Source: Alteripontixanthobacter muriae
GTDB lineage: Bacteria > Pseudomonadota > Alphaproteobacteria > Sphingomonadales > Sphingomonadaceae
Direction of reading: 5' to 3'
DNA length: 64,000 bases
NCBI RefSeq assembly: GCF_013336795.1
Contig: NZ_JAAFZT010000035.1
Span: forward strand, 124,001-188,000
Shown: positions 33,079-43,126 of the stretch, piece by piece
Position numbering within the stretch: position 1 is the first letter of the stretch
How the letters are laid out: every line of letters starts with the position of its first letter
Translations under genes and position numbers: made by a program
Notes under the pieces: generated by a model
The model's database searches: none
Seen by the model: the letters and a program-made list of their open reading frames with translations, nothing else
What the model was told of the DNA's origin: nothing

Positions 33079-35270
33079 TCCGGCTTCAACCAGCGGTCCA
33101 CCCAGGCAAAGACCGTATTGTGCCATTGCAGCGAGTTCTTCGGCTTCAGCACCCAGTGATTCTCATCGGGGAAGACGAGCAATTCGCCTTCGATACCGCG
33201 CCGTTGCAGTGCGGTGAAGGCGGCCAGACCCTGCGTGTAGGGAATGCGGAAATCCTGTTCACCGGTGATGACCAGCATCGGCGTCTGCCAGTTCTGCACG
33301 TAATTGGCAGGGTTCCAGCGTTCGTAGATCTCAGGGTCTTCGTAATAGGCGCGCGGGCCGGCGTCGCCGCCATGCTCCCATTCGATGAACCACAGTTCCT
33401 CGGTTTCGTAATACATGGCCCGCTGGTCGAAAACGCCGTCATGCTGCACCAGGCAGTCGAACCGTTCGGGCCATTGGCCCTGGATCCAGTTCATCATGTA
33501 TCCGCCGTAGGATGCCCCCATGGCGCAGGCGCGCGATCCGTCGATCTGAGGGTCGAGCGCAAGCGCCGCCGCCAGCCCGAGCTGGAGATCCTCGAGAGGC
33601 TTACCGCCCCAGTCCCGATTGATGCTGTCGGTGAAGGCCTGTCCGTACCCGGTCGAACCGTGGAAATCGATGGAGACCACCGCATAACCCTGGCTCGCCA
33701 GCACGCGCGGGTTCCAGCGAGTCGACCAGGCATCGTTGAACGACCCCTGCGGGCCGCCATGAACATAAAGGATGACGGGGAGGCTCGCCGTACCGCCCGA
33801 AACCCGTTCAGGCTTGTGGATCTGGCCCCAGACCGTGTCGCCATTCGCGCCGGGGAAATTGAACCGCCGCGTGCTGACCGAAGCCTGCTGGCCGACAATG
33901 CTGGTCGCGACATCGGTGACGGGTTCGGCTTGACCCCAGCGTTCGGACAGGAACAGTTCCGCCGGTGCGCCGACCGAATCGCGGGTGAACAGCAAGCGTT
34001 CGCCCAGAAGCGGCATGACGCTGCCGATATGCGCCTCGTTCCCGGCCATGAGATCGAGCGGTTCGACTGCCCCGCTTTGCGGATCGATGCGGAAGGCGGG
34101 CGTGTCGAGCGTGTCCTGCGCCGTGGCGATGATCCAGCGCGAATCGGGTGTCCAGGCGAGCGATCCGAAGCTGCGGTCGAATTCTCCGGTAAGCGCACGA
34201 GTCTGTCCGGTTTGCAGATCGCGCAACTGGATGACAAGGCGGTCGGCCTCGTAACCGGGACGCGCCATGGCGGCATAGGCCAGCCATTTGCCGTCGGGGC
34301 TGGGAGCGGGCAGCGTATCGGTGGCTTCGTTCTGCGCCGTCAGATTGACCGGTGCGCCGCCCGACAGGTCGGAATAATAAATGTCCACATTGGTACTGCG
34401 CGGCTCCATCGCATCGGCCTGGCGGGCGGCGAAGAACAGGCCAGACCCGTCTGCGGCAAAGGCGACCTCTTCCGTTCCGCCGAAGGGCTTCGTCGGCGTA
34501 TCGCCAATCAGAACGGCAGCACCGGCTGCAGACTGCGCCGGACCGTCCGCAGCGATACCGTTGCCGGCTGTCCGTCCGTTCACCAGATCATAGGTGAAGA
34601 CCCGCCCATATATGCCGGGAGTCTCCCACTGGTCCCAATGCCGGACAAAGCCGACATTGCTGTCGTAGAGGCGTCCGGTGCCGGGGCCGGGCAGATGGGT
34701 GGCGCCCGGTGCGTCACAGGCGAAGGTTGTACATTCGCGGGCAAAGTCGCCCAGCAGGGCGATGCGCGAAGCGTCGGGCGAGAGTATGAAACCCCCGACA
34801 TCACCTGCAGCATCCGTTACGAGCGCCAGTTCCGACAGAACGCCGCTGGCGGAAAGCCTGCCGCGCCAGACCTGCTGGACTGCCGAAGTTTCACCGCTAT
34901 TCCCTGCTGTCTGTAGCCGGTCGGCTGGTGCAAGAAAGTACAGCCAGCCGTCTGTTCCGAAAGCCGGAGAGGAGGCGCCCTCTGGCAGTGAAACGTGGAT
35001 GGGATCGGCGGAAAGATCGACGAGCGATTTGAGCTTGTAGGAAGTACTGCGTTCGTAATTTTGCGGATCGGTAGTCGTCACCCCGTAGATCGCGCGCTGC
35101 CCATCGGGTGACGGCGCCACGCCGCCGAGACGGGGCAGAGTGACGAGATCCTGCGCAGTCATGACCGGCCGGTCCTGCTGCGGCGCAGGTGCTTTCTGCT
35201 GGGCGGAGGCGGGAGCGGCAACCACGCAGGCGGCCAGGACAATGGGAGCGAACCCGAGCGTTATCTTCAT
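33075..35270 (-). CDS. Periplasmic S9-family serine peptidase (prolyl oligopeptidase type)
   Basis: 731 aa. Signal peptide at 1-23 ([14 protein letters not shown]), then a WD40-like beta-propeller (about 60-450) that gates access, then an alpha/beta-hydrolase catalytic domain. The nucleophile Ser587 is in GASYGG; the Asp is in TGEQDFRIP and the His in FPDENHWVL. Dipeptidyl aminopeptidase / acylaminoacyl peptidase relatives cleave short peptides. The downstream ferredoxin gene overlaps by 4 bp. Confidence 0.92.
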   Translation of the reverse strand: MKITLGFAPIVLAACVVAAPASAQQKAPAPQQDRPVMTAQDLVTLPRLGGVAPSPDGQRAIYGVTTTDPQNYERSTSYKLKSLVDLSADPIHVSLPEGASSPAFGTDGWLYFLAPADRLQTAGNSGETSAVQQVWRGRLSASGVLSELALVTDAAGDVGGFILSPDASRIALLGDFARECTTFACDAPGATHLPGPGTGRLYDSNVGFVRHWDQWETPGIYGRVFTYDLVNGRTAGNGIAADGPAQSAAGAAVLIGDTPTKPFGGTEEVAFAADGSGLFFAARQADAMEPRSTNVDIYYSDLSGGAPVNLTAQNEATDTLPAPSPDGKWLAYAAMARPGYEADRLVIQLRDLQTGQTRALTGEFDRSFGSLAWTPDSRWIIATAQDTLDTPAFRIDPQSGAVEPLDLMAGNEAHIGSVMPLLGERLLFTRDSVGAPAELFLSERWGQAEPVTDVATSIVGQQASVSTRRFNFPGANGDTVWGQIHKPERVSGGTASLPVILYVHGGPQGSFNDAWSTRWNPRVLASQGYAVVSIDFHGSTGYGQAFTDSINRDWGGKPLEDLQLGLAAALALDPQIDGSRACAMGASYGGYMMNWIQGQWPERFDCLVQHDGVFDQRAMYYETEELWFIEWEHGGDAGPRAYYEDPEIYERWNPANYVQNWQTPMLVITGEQDFRIPYTQGLAAFTALQRRGIEGELLVFPDENHWVLKPKNSLQWHNTVFAWVDRWLKPE

Positions 35271-35325
35271 GTGTCAGGGGATAGAACGGCACGCCGCATC
35301 GGGAAAGGGTTTTCGCAGGCTGCCT

Positions 35326-35865
35326 TCAGGAACGCTTGCCCGCGATGCGGGCGATCTCGGCCTGGACCATTTTTTCCACCATCGGCGGCAGATTGTCGTC
35401 GAGCCACTGCGCCAGCATCGGCCGCAGCAATTCGCGGGTCAGCCCTTCCAGCGAGGTTTCGCCGCTGCGCACGATCTGCGGGGCTGCACCGGGCTGGGCA
35501 AGCATGGCAAGCGCGGCGAAATTGTCGCGCATCGACGCGCTGCCGCCGGCATTGATCAGAGGCTCGTCCAGGTCGTCGTTTTCGCCGTGATCGGCCCCGT
35601 CTGCCCGACCATCCACAGGCGGCCCGAACATTTCCGCATTGTCATCGGCCAGATCGGCCTCGCCCAGATCGAGGATTTCCTCGGCTTCCTCGGCATCGAC
35701 GGGTTCCAGGTCCGATGCTTCGGCCGTTTGCGATTCGGCACGGGTCACACCGGCACGTTCGCGCCGGCTGCGAAGGTCGGCGGCGCCGGCGCGATTGTCG
35801 CGGGCGATGACTTTCTTGATCGATTCGAGAATTTCCTCGACCGAAGCGTCGCCATTGTGCTGCAT
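35326..35865 (-). CDS. popZ: PopZ-family cell-pole organizing protein (DUF2497)
   Basis: 179 aa. The N-terminal helix SVEEILESIKKVIARD (8-23) matches the region of Caulobacter PopZ that recruits partners. A long acidic, Pro/Asp/Glu-rich disordered linker (about 50-110) follows. The conserved C-terminal oligomerisation region has LRPMLAQWLDDNLPPMVEKM and EIARIAG (about 145-177). PopZ forms a polar matrix and tethers ParB-parS; here it is about 12 kb from the putative origin. Next to tolC and a PCMT gene, a common alphaproteobacterial arrangement. Confidence 0.88.
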   Translation of the reverse strand: MQHNGDASVEEILESIKKVIARDNRAGAADLRSRRERAGVTRAESQTAEASDLEPVDAEEAEEILDLGEADLADDNAEMFGPPVDGRADGADHGENDDLDEPLINAGGSASMRDNFAALAMLAQPGAAPQIVRSGETSLEGLTRELLRPMLAQWLDDNLPPMVEKMVQAEIARIAGKRS

Positions 35866-35904
35866 CTGCCCAAATCCCTAATTTCAGCCCGTCGACCGCG
35901 CCTG

Positions 35905-37425
35905 TCAGTAGATAGCGTCGGCCGGTTCCGATTCGGCGGGAATTTCCGCGTCCGGTGCCGGTATGTCAACGGTCCGCGTCGATTGGGTGACCGGATCGGG
36001 CTGGCGATCCCAGTCCCACCAGCTGTCGCGGGCGCGTTCGTAATTCAGCAGCGGATCGTAAAGGATGCCGTCTTCGTCGAGGCTCAGATCACGCGCCTCG
36101 GCAAGGCCCATGGCGGCGAGCAGGCTGAACCCTGCGACATAGGCGTTCCGCCGCGCCGTCACCAGTTGCACCCGCGAGGAGAGCAGCTCACGTTCGGCAT
36201 CCAGAATATCGAGGATTGTCCGGTTGCCGACGGTATTTTCCGCGCGCACGCCCTCAAGGCTGAGATCCGCGGCGCTCACGGCTACCTGTGCCGATTCGAC
36301 GATGGCGAGCGCGGCCTGCCAGCTTGCGAAGGCCGACCGTACCTGCGCGATGACATCGCGTTCGACGAGTATCACCTGCTCGAGCGCCGCACCGGCAAGC
36401 GCCTGCGCCTGTCGCTCCCGTGCAGCGGGCAGCCCGCCCTGGTAGATGGGGATCGAGAACTGGACACCGGCCTGCGCGGAAGTAGCGACCTGTGGGATTG
36501 TCACGGGTGCACCGATACCCGGATCGCCCAAAGTGCCGAGATAGTTGGTGTAATCGCCGCCCGCGAATAGCGACACTCGCGGCAGCCGGCTCGCGCCGGC
36601 GACGTCGATGTCGTAACCTGCCGCCCTCGCCCGGATTTCGGCCGCAATGAGGTCGGGATTGTTATCCAGCGCAGTTTCAACCGCCTGTGCGATGCTGTCG
36701 GGCAGATTGGGCAGCGGCGGCGGCGGCTGGAGATTGGTGGGTGCCTCGCCTACCAACTGGATGTAAATTTCGCGCGCGGCGATCAGATTCGAGCGGCTGG
36801 ATTGCAGGTCGCCCTGCGCCAAGGCAAGCCGAGCCTGCGACTGGGCCACATCGGTGCGGGTGAGGTCGCCGATTTCAAAGCGATCACTGGTGGCTTCAAA
36901 ATTGACACCCAGAATATCCACCTGATTGGCGGCAAGGCCGACCAGCGCCTCGGCCCGGATCACGTCCATGTAAGCTGCAACGACCTGCGTGAAGAGCGCG
37001 CTTTCGGTTCCGCGCAGATCGGCCAGACCCGCCTCGACACGAGTTTCGGCGGCGAGGATGCTGTTCTTGATCGCTCCGCCCGTATAGATCGGCACGCCGA
37101 GATCGATGCCGACGCCAACGGATCGCGCCGGTGCGGTGAAGCTGGTGGCGTTCTGCTTCAGAAATTCGATATATTGTCCGGTCGCATCGGCACTGGGGCG
37201 GCCTGCGGCTTTTTCGATGGCGACGTTTTCATCTGTCACCCGCTGCTGCGCGCGTGCGCCTTCGAGCGTCGGATTGGTCAGATAGGCCTGCACCAGCGCC
37301 TCGCGCAGCGTATCGGCCGATGCGGGCGTGGCAACGGCGGCAGCCGCGCCGAGCAGGGCGACCCGCCAGAACTTCCTGAAAGGCGCGGTTTTGCAAGCGC
37401 GACGGGATCCACGATCGACCATCAT
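35905..37425 (-). CDS. tolC: TolC-family outer-membrane efflux/secretion channel
   Basis: 506 aa. Basic N-terminus and signal peptide (ends TPASADTL near 38), then two OEP repeats of long helices and barrel strands: LREALVQAYLTNPTLEGARAQ near 39, DLRGTESALFTQVVAAYMDVIRAEA, then AVETALDNNPDLIAAEIRA for the second repeat. The C-terminal 60 residues are acidic and Asp/Pro-rich. Likely the outer-membrane exit of RND pumps or type I secretion; no pump or MFP gene adjoins. Confidence 0.92.
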   Translation of the reverse strand: MMVDRGSRRACKTAPFRKFWRVALLGAAAAVATPASADTLREALVQAYLTNPTLEGARAQQRVTDENVAIEKAAGRPSADATGQYIEFLKQNATSFTAPARSVGVGIDLGVPIYTGGAIKNSILAAETRVEAGLADLRGTESALFTQVVAAYMDVIRAEALVGLAANQVDILGVNFEATSDRFEIGDLTRTDVAQSQARLALAQGDLQSSRSNLIAAREIYIQLVGEAPTNLQPPPPLPNLPDSIAQAVETALDNNPDLIAAEIRARAAGYDIDVAGASRLPRVSLFAGGDYTNYLGTLGDPGIGAPVTIPQVATSAQAGVQFSIPIYQGGLPAARERQAQALAGAALEQVILVERDVIAQVRSAFASWQAALAIVESAQVAVSAADLSLEGVRAENTVGNRTILDILDAERELLSSRVQLVTARRNAYVAGFSLLAAMGLAEARDLSLDEDGILYDPLLNYERARDSWWDWDRQPDPVTQSTRTVDIPAPDAEIPAESEPADAIY

Positions 37426-37459
37426 GTGCGCACACCCCCCGATGCGATGCGATGCATTC

Positions 37460-38053
37460 CTAGAAGCTCCATTCCCTGGCTATGTCGAACTGCGGCAGAT
37501 GCGGAATGCCCATTTCCGACAGCGGCAGCAGTGCCACATGGCCCGCGACTTTGCGGCCGATGGCGAGGCGGGTCACGCTGTTCTTGACGAGGCCGGTCAG
37601 GATGCGGCCATTGTCCTTGACCCTGGAAATCAGGCCGGAAGGCAGCTTCTCGACCGCGCCATCCACCAGCAGCAGATCGTATTCGCCTTCGGTGCCTTCG
37701 TCCGCAATACCGGCAGCCTCGTCGGCCGAAATGGTGTCGACCGTTCCGACCAGAGTGGCGATCAGGGCGGGCAGGTAATTACTGCCGCCGTCGACCACCA
37801 GCGTCCGGTCGCCGATCCGCGGCCTGGCTTCCTCCAGCATGGCGCCGTGAAACACGGCAGGAGCGAGGAAGCGCCCGCCGCCGAGCGGAACGGCACGGTC
37901 CATATAGGCAGAGCCGCGGGCGTGATCGGGAACGTAATCTTCACGTCGCACGGTACGCATGCGGTCGAGCACGAAGGGTGCGTTCACCCCGCTGGTGCGC
38001 AACTGGCTGTCGATCATGGCGCGCCGGGCGGCACCGAAGTCCATCTGGGTCAT
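37460..38053 (-). CDS. Protein-L-isoaspartate O-methyltransferase family protein
   Basis: 197 aa from the ATG at 38053; ATGs further upstream overlap the divergent fumarase region. ARRAMIDSQLRTSGVNAPFVLDRMRTVRREDYVP, then RAVPLGGGRFLAPAVFHGAML and a Rossmann SAM region (TLVVDGGSNYLPALIATLVG) fit the PCMT family. The glycine-rich SAM loop (VDGGSNY) is less canonical than in Pcm, as in many sphingomonad homologues beside tolC, so repair of isoaspartate is plausible but not certain. Confidence 0.78.
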   Translation of the reverse strand: MTQMDFGAARRAMIDSQLRTSGVNAPFVLDRMRTVRREDYVPDHARGSAYMDRAVPLGGGRFLAPAVFHGAMLEEARPRIGDRTLVVDGGSNYLPALIATLVGTVDTISADEAAGIADEGTEGEYDLLLVDGAVEKLPSGLISRVKDNGRILTGLVKNSVTRLAIGRKVAGHVALLPLSEMGIPHLPQFDIAREWSF

Positions 38054-38190
38054 AGGATCAACCGTATTATAGCAACAATACACTTGGTCAACATCCATAG
38101 GCGTGAAGACCCCGGCTTCCAAGCGCTTTGACGCTAGCGGCACCTTCGGACTATGGGGCCTTTCCTTCGACCGGCAGGAGCGAGCATTCG

Positions 38191-39723
38191 ATGAACGGCA
38201 TGACCAGCAGCACCATCATTCGCGAGGGCGACCTGATCGACAGTGTCGCCGACGCGCTGCAGTTCATATCCTACTACCACCCCATGGATTACATCCGCGC
38301 CCTTGGCGACGCGTACAAGGCCGAACAGGGTCCTGCAGCCAAGGATGCGATCGCGCAGATCCTGACCAACAGCCGGATGTGCGCCGAAGGACACCGCCCG
38401 ATCTGCCAGGACACCGGCATCGTCAATGTGTTCATCCGCTGGGGGCAGGATTGCCGCCTGGATTCGCGCCGCAGCCTGCAGGAAGTCGTCGATGAAGGCG
38501 TACGGCGCGCCTATAATTTCGCCGAGAACAAGCTGCGCGCCTCGATCCTGGCCGACCCTGCCTTCACTCGGCGCAACACGCGCGACAACACGCCCTGCGT
38601 GCTCAGCGTCGACATGGTGCCGGGCAATCGCGTGGACATCGACGTGGCGGCCAAGGGCGGCGGCAGCGAGAACAAGTCCAAGTTCAAGATGATGAACCCG
38701 TCGGACAATATCGTTGACTGGGTGATCGAACAGATCCCGTCCATGGGCGCGGGCTGGTGCCCGCCCGGCATGCTCGGCATTGGCATCGGCGGCACGGCGG
38801 AACATTGCATGAAGCTGGCCAAGAAGTCGCTGATGGAGCCGATCAACATGGCCCAGTTGAAGGCGCGCGGCCCGTCGAACGACATCGAGAAGCTGCGGAT
38901 CGAGATCTTTGATGCGGTGAATGCCCAGGGCATCGGGGCGCAGGGGCTGGGCGGATTGTCCACAGTGCTGGATGTCAAGATCCTCGACTGGCCCTGCCAT
39001 GCTGCGGGGAAGCCCGTCGCCATGATCCCGAACTGCGCCGCGACCCGCCATGCGCATTTCACGCTGGACGGATCGGGGCCGAGCTATCTGGAAAAGCCGG
39101 ACCTCGACAATTGGCCCGATGTAAATTGGCAGCCCGATGCGGCGGCCAAGCGGGTCGATCTCGACAGTCTCACGCCCGAAGAAGTGCAGGGCTGGCAGAA
39201 TGGCGACCGCCTGCTCCTGTCGGGCAGGATGCTGACCGGGCGCGATGCGGCGCATAAGCGGATCCGCGACATGGTGGCGGCGGGCGAGGATCTGCCGGTC
39301 GATTTCCGTGGGCGCGCCATCTATTACGTCGGGCCGGTCGATCCGGTCATGGGCGAAGTCGTCGGCCCCGCCGGTCCGACCACCGCGACCCGGATGGACC
39401 AGTTTACCGAAACCATGCTCGACCTCGGTCTGCTCGCCATGATCGGCAAGGCGGAGCGCGGTGCCAATGCGGTAGAGGTGATCAGCCGTTTCAAGGTGGC
39501 CTATCTGATGGCGACCGGCGGGGCGGCCTATCTGGTCAGCCGGGCGATCAAGGATGCAAAAGTCATCGCGTTCGAGGATCTGGGAATGGAGGCGATCTAC
39601 GAATTCACGGTCGAGAACATGCCGGTGACCGTCGCCGTCGACAGTGCGGGCAACAATGTTCACACGCTCGCCCCGGCGTACTGGCGCGAACGCATCGCCA
39701 GGGAAGGTCTGCTGGCAGGCTGA
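38191..39723 (+). CDS. Class I fumarate hydratase ([4Fe-4S])
   Basis: 510 aa from the ATG at 38191, with AGGAG 10 bp upstream. Two-domain class I fumarase interconverting fumarate and malate in the TCA cycle. The cluster-ligand regions are RPICQDTGI (Cys72), GGTAEHCMKLAKKS and IPNCAATRHAHF. C-terminal GRAIYYVGPVDPVMGEVVGPAGPTTATRMD is the beta-domain signature. Oxygen-sensitive in other organisms. No class II fumarase is visible in the window. Confidence 0.95.
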   Translation: MNGMTSSTIIREGDLIDSVADALQFISYYHPMDYIRALGDAYKAEQGPAAKDAIAQILTNSRMCAEGHRPICQDTGIVNVFIRWGQDCRLDSRRSLQEVVDEGVRRAYNFAENKLRASILADPAFTRRNTRDNTPCVLSVDMVPGNRVDIDVAAKGGGSENKSKFKMMNPSDNIVDWVIEQIPSMGAGWCPPGMLGIGIGGTAEHCMKLAKKSLMEPINMAQLKARGPSNDIEKLRIEIFDAVNAQGIGAQGLGGLSTVLDVKILDWPCHAAGKPVAMIPNCAATRHAHFTLDGSGPSYLEKPDLDNWPDVNWQPDAAAKRVDLDSLTPEEVQGWQNGDRLLLSGRMLTGRDAAHKRIRDMVAAGEDLPVDFRGRAIYYVGPVDPVMGEVVGPAGPTTATRMDQFTETMLDLGLLAMIGKAERGANAVEVISRFKVAYLMATGGAAYLVSRAIKDAKVIAFEDLGMEAIYEFTVENMPVTVAVDSAGNNVHTLAPAYWRERIAREGLLAG

Positions 39724-39800
39724 ACCTGTTCGACAAACAGGCTAGCCGCGTCGATGACGGGGGCTGGCGCAGCTTCGGACTGGATGTAGGGTGAGGGACC

Positions 39801-41108
39801 ATGCACGCCCCTCGCCATATCTCCTTTACCGGGAACTCGTCAGCGGATGCTGGTGCGGTTGGAAAGCGCCCTTGCGCAGAACATGAGGCGCGTGTGCCGC
39901 TGGGCCATGTGCTCGCCAGTATCCTGGGCCTGTGGCTGTGCTATTTCGCGATCACCACGCTCCGCGGCGCGATCATCGGTCTGGACCTGCAGGGTGAACT
40001 GCTGGCAGCGCGGGCGCTGGTCTGCGGGACCGGCATGGTCGTTACCCTGGCGCTGTGGATCGTTCTGCGCGCCTTCGACGCGCGCTCGCTTCTGATCAAG
40101 ATCGTTGCCGCATTGGTGATGGCGATTCCGGCTGCAGTCCTGATCGCCCAGGCGAACCAGATGGCCTTTGCCGAACTGGAAGGCCGCATGATTGAAAAGA
40201 TGGGAGCCGAACAGGGTGTGCGCATCTACCGCGACCAGACGGGCAATCTCCTTGCCGAAATCCCCTATCTTCCCGAAAGAGGCGATCTGCGAAACGGCGA
40301 TGTTCCGGCGCGTACCATCACCCTCGCTCCTGCCGATGGCGGGCTGGATAATTGGCGTCAGCTGACAGATGTGGCCTTGGGCCGCTACTTCCTGCTGCTG
40401 GCATGGGCCGCGCTGTATTTCGCGCTGCTGGCGGGCGCGCAGGCGCGCATGGCGGAACGGCGCGAGGGCGAGTTCCGCCGGGCCGCCAAGGCCGCCGAAC
40501 TGCGATCTTTGCGCTACCAGGTCAATCCGCATTTCCTGTTCAACACGCTCAATTCCTTGTCGGCGCTGGTAATGACCGGCCGCGCAGACAGGGCGGAGGA
40601 GATGATTCAGGCAGTCTCGCGCTTCTACCGGCATTCGCTCGCCGATTCGCCGACGATGGATGTCGCACTGGCGGACGAATTCGACCTGCAGCAGCAATAT
40701 CTCGATATCGAGGCGGTGCGTTTTCCCGAAAGGCTGCGCCCCGTATTCGAACTGCCCCGCGATCTCGAAGAAGCGCGGGTTCCGGGAATGATCCTGCAGC
40801 CGCTGGTGGAAAATTCGGTGAAATACGCTGTCGCGCCGCAGCGCCGGCCGGTGACGATCAGTGTCTCGGCGAGGCAGGAGAATGGCCGGCTGTTCATCGA
40901 GGTCCGCGATGACGGGGCGGGTGGGGACGAAAAGGGTATCTCCGGCTTCGGAATAGGTCTTGCCAATGTGCGCGACCGGTTGCAGGCCCGTTTCGGCGAC
41001 GCGGCCTCGCTGACATCGGGGCCGCTGGAGAGAGGTGGCTATGCCACGAAAATATCCTTGCCGCTGACGCAAGGTGAGGAGAGCGGGCTGCATGGCCGCA
41101 ACGACTGA
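39801..41108 (+). CDS. LytS/YehU-type sensor histidine kinase
   Basis: 435 aa. Four predicted membrane helices (about 35-57, 68-90, 98-119, 193-216) with an extracytoplasmic loop between the third and fourth. The cytosolic kinase has phosphoacceptor His in QVNPHFLFNTLNSL, the His_kinase signature of the LytS group, and an HATPase domain with ENSVKYAV and GFGIGLANVRDRL. Partner of the LytTR regulator downstream, whose start overlaps by 17 bp. Signal unknown. Confidence 0.9.
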   Translation: MHAPRHISFTGNSSADAGAVGKRPCAEHEARVPLGHVLASILGLWLCYFAITTLRGAIIGLDLQGELLAARALVCGTGMVVTLALWIVLRAFDARSLLIKIVAALVMAIPAAVLIAQANQMAFAELEGRMIEKMGAEQGVRIYRDQTGNLLAEIPYLPERGDLRNGDVPARTITLAPADGGLDNWRQLTDVALGRYFLLLAWAALYFALLAGAQARMAERREGEFRRAAKAAELRSLRYQVNPHFLFNTLNSLSALVMTGRADRAEEMIQAVSRFYRHSLADSPTMDVALADEFDLQQQYLDIEAVRFPERLRPVFELPRDLEEARVPGMILQPLVENSVKYAVAPQRRPVTISVSARQENGRLFIEVRDDGAGGDEKGISGFGIGLANVRDRLQARFGDAASLTSGPLERGGYATKISLPLTQGEESGLHGRND

Positions 41109-41880
41109 GGGCCAGCGGCTGCGTATCCTGATCGTCGATGACGAGCCGCTGGCGGTCGAGAGATTACGGGTAATCTGCGGCAGGCTGGACGGGATCGAGA
41201 TCGTCGGCGATGCCGCAGATGGCGAAGAGGCGCTGGAGCGAATCGGCGAACTCGCGCCCGATCTGGTCCTGCTCGACATGACGATGCCGCATCTGGACGG
41301 GCTGGAGGTTGCCCGGCGCCTTGCCGCCAATACCAGGGAGCGGGCGGATGCGCCTGCACCTGCCATCGTCTTTGTCACGGCTCATGACCATTTCGCGGTC
41401 GAGGCCTTCGATCTCGATGCTGTCGATTATGTGCTGAAGCCCGTCTCTGCCGAACGGCTGGAACGCGCCGTCGCCCGCACGATTGCGCGGACGCAAGCCC
41501 GGGGGTCGGAAGAGCCGCGCGACAGTGCGCAGAATGGAAGCGACGAGGGCTGGCTGCAGGAACTGTGGGTCCCTCACCGCAGTGAATTGCTGCGGATCGA
41601 TATTGCCCAGGTGGCCCGCATCGACGCCGAACGCGACTATGTCCGCCTGCATGTGGGCGAAAGCAGCTATCTGCTGCTTAAGACGATCGCCGGGCTGGAG
41701 GAGCGGCTGGACCCGAAGGAATTCATTCGTATCCATCGCTCCACCATCCTGCGCCGCGACACGATCCGGGGGTTGCGCCACGACGGGCTGGGCGTGTGGA
41801 GCGTGGAACTGGAGAATGGCGAAGACCTTCGTATCGGGCGAACCTATCTGCCCGGCGTCAAGGCGATGGCAGGCCGCTGA
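41092..41880 (+). CDS. LytTR-family response regulator
   Basis: 262 aa from the ATG at 41092. Receiver domain (about 9-130) with acidic pocket VDDEPLA and phosphoacceptor Asp in LVLLDMTMPHLDG, and Lys in DYVLKPV; then a LytTR DNA-binding domain (about 160-260) with RIDAERDYVRLHV and FIRIHRSTILRRDTI. Forms a two-component pair with the overlapping kinase. LytTR proteins bind direct repeats; no target site was identified here. Confidence 0.92.
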   Translation: MAATTEGQRLRILIVDDEPLAVERLRVICGRLDGIEIVGDAADGEEALERIGELAPDLVLLDMTMPHLDGLEVARRLAANTRERADAPAPAIVFVTAHDHFAVEAFDLDAVDYVLKPVSAERLERAVARTIARTQARGSEEPRDSAQNGSDEGWLQELWVPHRSELLRIDIAQVARIDAERDYVRLHVGESSYLLLKTIAGLEERLDPKEFIRIHRSTILRRDTIRGLRHDGLGVWSVELENGEDLRIGRTYLPGVKAMAGR

Positions 41881-41928
41881 CCGCATTGGTTTTGCAATTT
41901 GGCGGTGATCGGCGCAGGATGGAAAAGC

Positions 41929-42195
41929 ATGGAATTGCTGCTGCCCTTCATTCTCGGCGTCCTGAACTTCGCGCTGCACAAGGCGGTAATCGAAAGCGGC
42001 CACCCGGCGCTGAGTAAACTGTCCAGCGCAGCCCGTTCGCGCGGCGGCAAGATCATGCTGGCGGTGGAATTCGCCATCCTCGTCGGAATCATGCTGGCGG
42101 CCGCCGGCGGCTGGAACGGTGCGATCTGGGGATATGGCATCTACACGCTCATGAACGGTTTCGCCGCATGGTCGATCATGACGAAGCGCATGTGA
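41929..42195 (+). CDS. Small membrane protein downstream of the LytS/LytTR pair
   Basis: 88 aa from the ATG at 41929 (GGATGGA just upstream); an in-frame ATG exists at 41899. Two or three hydrophobic segments (MELLLPFILGVLNFALH, IMLAVEFAILVGIMLAAA, WGYGIYTLMNGFAAW) with a short basic end. No family was recognised. It follows the response regulator by 48 bp on the same strand and could be its target or an accessory protein; this is only context. Confidence 0.65.
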   Translation: MELLLPFILGVLNFALHKAVIESGHPALSKLSSAARSRGGKIMLAVEFAILVGIMLAAAGGWNGAIWGYGIYTLMNGFAAWSIMTKRM

Positions 42196-42259
42196 CCGCG
42201 ATCGCCAATTGTCTGAAACCGGGCGGGAACTTTGCCGCCCCTAAAACCGCTGTGCAGCC

Positions 42260-43126
42260 ATGAAGAGCAATCGCACCTGGCTGATCGTGAACGAGGCGAG
42301 CGGCAGTCACGATGATGCGCTGATCGCCAAGATACGCAACGAACTCGCGGTGATCGGCATGGCGCCGGAACGGGTTCTGGACTGCGCAAACGACGATCTG
42401 CCCGATGCTGCAATGGCCGATGCCGCAGGGGTGACCCATATCGTGATCCACGGCGGTGACGGGACCCTAAACGGCGCGATCACTCGGCTTGAGGCGGAGG
42501 AGGGGATGCCGGAATGGAAGGGCGCGATCCTGGCCTTGCCCGGCGGCACTGCCAACCTGCTGTGCCATCGCCTGTATTCGCAATGTGACCCGCTGGCGAT
42601 TATACGCTCACTTGGCGCAGGCGAATTCGCCCCCATGCGGATGGCCTGCATCAGGGGCCGGAACCACACGGCACTGGCGGAAGTGGTTGCCGGGCCGGGA
42701 GCGCGCTGGGCGGACGTGCGCGAAGAGATGCGCGATCACAATCTGGGCGAGGTTCTTGCCAAATCGATCGATGCTGCGGAACGAAGTGCGTCAGGCCCCT
42801 GGGTGCGGGTCACAGACCCTGTCTTGGGGCGCGAGGAAGGCTATCCCGGTGTTCGGCTGGTGCTCGACGGCAATGCCATCGGCGTGGAAGGCTATGGCGC
42901 GGAAGGGATCGGCGAATATCTGCAGCAGGGCTTCGCCATCCTGAAACGCGAATTCCGGGACGGACCGCATGACGATCTTGAGCCGGTCGCTGGCCTGACG
43001 CTCGAATCGACACGCGGTGAACCGCTACCGCTGATGACCGATGGCGAACGGTCGACAGGCATGCCGACCGAACGTTTTTCCCTTGCCCGGCTCAGGGTCG
43101 ATCTGCTTGGACCGCGCAATGGCTGA
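42260..43126 (+). CDS. Diacylglycerol/lipid kinase family protein
   Basis: 288 aa. DAGK catalytic fold: the nucleotide loop HGGDGTLNGAITRL near 64-77 and the LPGGTANLLCHRL segment near 93-105 are the conserved blocks, with an NAD/lipid-kinase beta-sandwich C-terminal half. It would phosphorylate a lipid or sphingoid base; sphingomonads make sphingolipids, so a lipid substrate is plausible but not shown. It overlaps the phosphoesterase gene by 8 bp. Confidence 0.85.
   Translation: MKSNRTWLIVNEASGSHDDALIAKIRNELAVIGMAPERVLDCANDDLPDAAMADAAGVTHIVIHGGDGTLNGAITRLEAEEGMPEWKGAILALPGGTANLLCHRLYSQCDPLAIIRSLGAGEFAPMRMACIRGRNHTALAEVVAGPGARWADVREEMRDHNLGEVLAKSIDAAERSASGPWVRVTDPVLGREEGYPGVRLVLDGNAIGVEGYGAEGIGEYLQQGFAILKREFRDGPHDDLEPVAGLTLESTRGEPLPLMTDGERSTGMPTERFSLARLRVDLLGPRNG

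Noticed and set aside
33051-34916. Long plus-strand frame antisense to the S9 peptidase
   Set aside because: The peptidase has a signal peptide, propeller and a Ser-Asp-His triad; the other strand shows none of these.
38134-39663. Long open frame antisense to the fumarase gene
   Set aside because: A typical high-GC shadow: the plus strand encodes a full class I fumarase with all motifs. The antisense product is His/Arg-rich with no family and no ribosome site.
39726-39742. CCTGTT/AACAGG hairpin after the fumarase gene
   Set aside because: Six base pairs without a T-run; too weak to call a terminator.
39840-41378. Long minus-strand frame over the LytS and LytTR genes
   Set aside because: It covers two well-defined two-component genes and encodes an Arg/Gln-rich product of no recognisable family.
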